Below are positions 63,766 to 64,000 of a stretch of DNA of 64,000 nucleotides, in pieces. The number at the start of each line of letters is the position of its first letter. The first letter of the stretch is position 1. Source of the stretch: Pseudoxanthomonas spadix. GTDB lineage: Bacteria; Pseudomonadota; Gammaproteobacteria; Xanthomonadales; Xanthomonadaceae. The DNA lies in assembly GCF_003703395.1 (NCBI RefSeq), contig NZ_RDQN01000001.1, positions 62,001 to 126,000 on the forward strand. Reading direction: 5' to 3'. The translations under genes and the position numbers were made by a program. The notes under the pieces are model-generated. The model worked only from the letters and a program-made list of their open reading frames with translations, ran no database searches and was not told where the DNA came from.

Positions 63766-63877
63766 CTTAGCCGGGATCCGTGGCAGATCTGTGGCGTTGG
63801 CGGGCTATGTGCGGCATCGGCTTGGATCGTCAAAATTTACCCAAGTCATTGAATTTTACGGAAAGTATGTTTCCTTC
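63766..63877. other. Short AT-richer island right margin without a gene
   Basis: About 110 bp between the IS3 remnant and the tRNA-Thr promoter. No coding frame of note. It is AT-richer than the host DNA and belongs to the island's right end. Confidence 0.4.
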
Positions 63878-63907
63878 TTGCTTGGAATTCCGGGCCGTTG
63901 CTATGAT
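63878..63907 (+). promoter_or_regulatory. Island-borne promoter of tRNA-Thr
   Basis: -35 TTGCTT (63878-63883), an 18-bp spacer and -10 TATGAT (63902-63907), with the start expected near the tRNA 5' end at 63918. It would replace the native promoter, which stayed with the half-tRNA at the left end. Confidence 0.6.
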
Positions 63908-63917
63908 GAATGGCCTC

Positions 63918-63993
63918 GCCGGAATAGCTCAGTTGGTAGAGCGGCGCATTCGTAATGCGTAGGTCGCAGGTTCGACTCCTGTTTCCGGCACCA
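63918..63993 (+). tRNA. tRNA-Thr(CGT)
   Basis: A 76-nt tRNA: acceptor GCCGGAA/TTCCGGC, D-arm GCTCAGTTGGTAGAGC, anticodon loop TTCGTAA (CGT), T-arm CAGGTTCGACTCCTG and encoded CCA. Its first 40 nt are the right copy of the island direct repeat; the 3' part is chromosomal. Confidence 0.96.
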
Positions 63994-64000
63994 GGTTCAA

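Overview
The window comes from a GC-rich gammaproteobacterium of the family Xanthomonadaceae (Xanthomonas, Pseudoxanthomonas, Lysobacter and relatives). The basis is the base composition, the order rnr-rlmB, rplU-rpmA-obgE-rpsT and murJ-ribF-ileS-lspA-ispH, and a CDEFGHIJKLMN-ordered type II secretion operon of the Xcs type with a TonB-dependent receptor beside it. A species cannot be fixed from the sequence alone.

Layout. 1-3.6 kb: 5' end of parC, an SLC13-type permease, tRNA-Leu(CAG), and a MazE/MazF-type toxin-antitoxin pair with two repeated operators, followed by a 166-bp palindromic repeat. 3.8-11 kb: rnr, a GFA-fold protein, rlmB, an acyl-CoA ligase, rnt and an RcnB-like periplasmic protein. 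11.1-31.6 kb is one block on the minus strand: phoU-pstBACS, then gspN to gspC of a complete type II secretion system, a TonB-dependent receptor and a proline-rich surface lipoprotein. A good Pho-box match precedes gspC. I infer a phosphate-starvation island joining phosphate import, protein export and outer-membrane uptake.

31.8-41.5 kb: a prolyl-4-hydroxylase-like oxygenase, an arsenic operon (arsR-arsC-acr3-arsH), then nth, two crotonase-fold enzymes, an FKBP isomerase, a DUF1289-Nudix fusion, a sulfurtransferase and a thioesterase. 41.5-54.6 kb is housekeeping: uvrA, rplU-rpmA-obgE, rpsT, murJ, ribF, ileS, lspA and ispH.

54.64-63.96 kb is a 9.3-kb island in a tRNA-Thr(CGT) gene. A 44-bp direct repeat, covering the 5' half of the tRNA through the anticodon, flanks it. 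The left copy is an orphan half-tRNA with its own promoter; the right copy completes a full tRNA. Inside is an intact, lower-GC, translationally coupled four-gene operon, zorA-zorB-zorC-zorD: a type I Zorya anti-phage system (proton-driven MotAB-like motor, EH-signature protein, SNF2-family helicase/nuclease). Decayed IS200-like and IS3-family sequences lie on its two sides. No integrase is present. This is the most notable system in the window.
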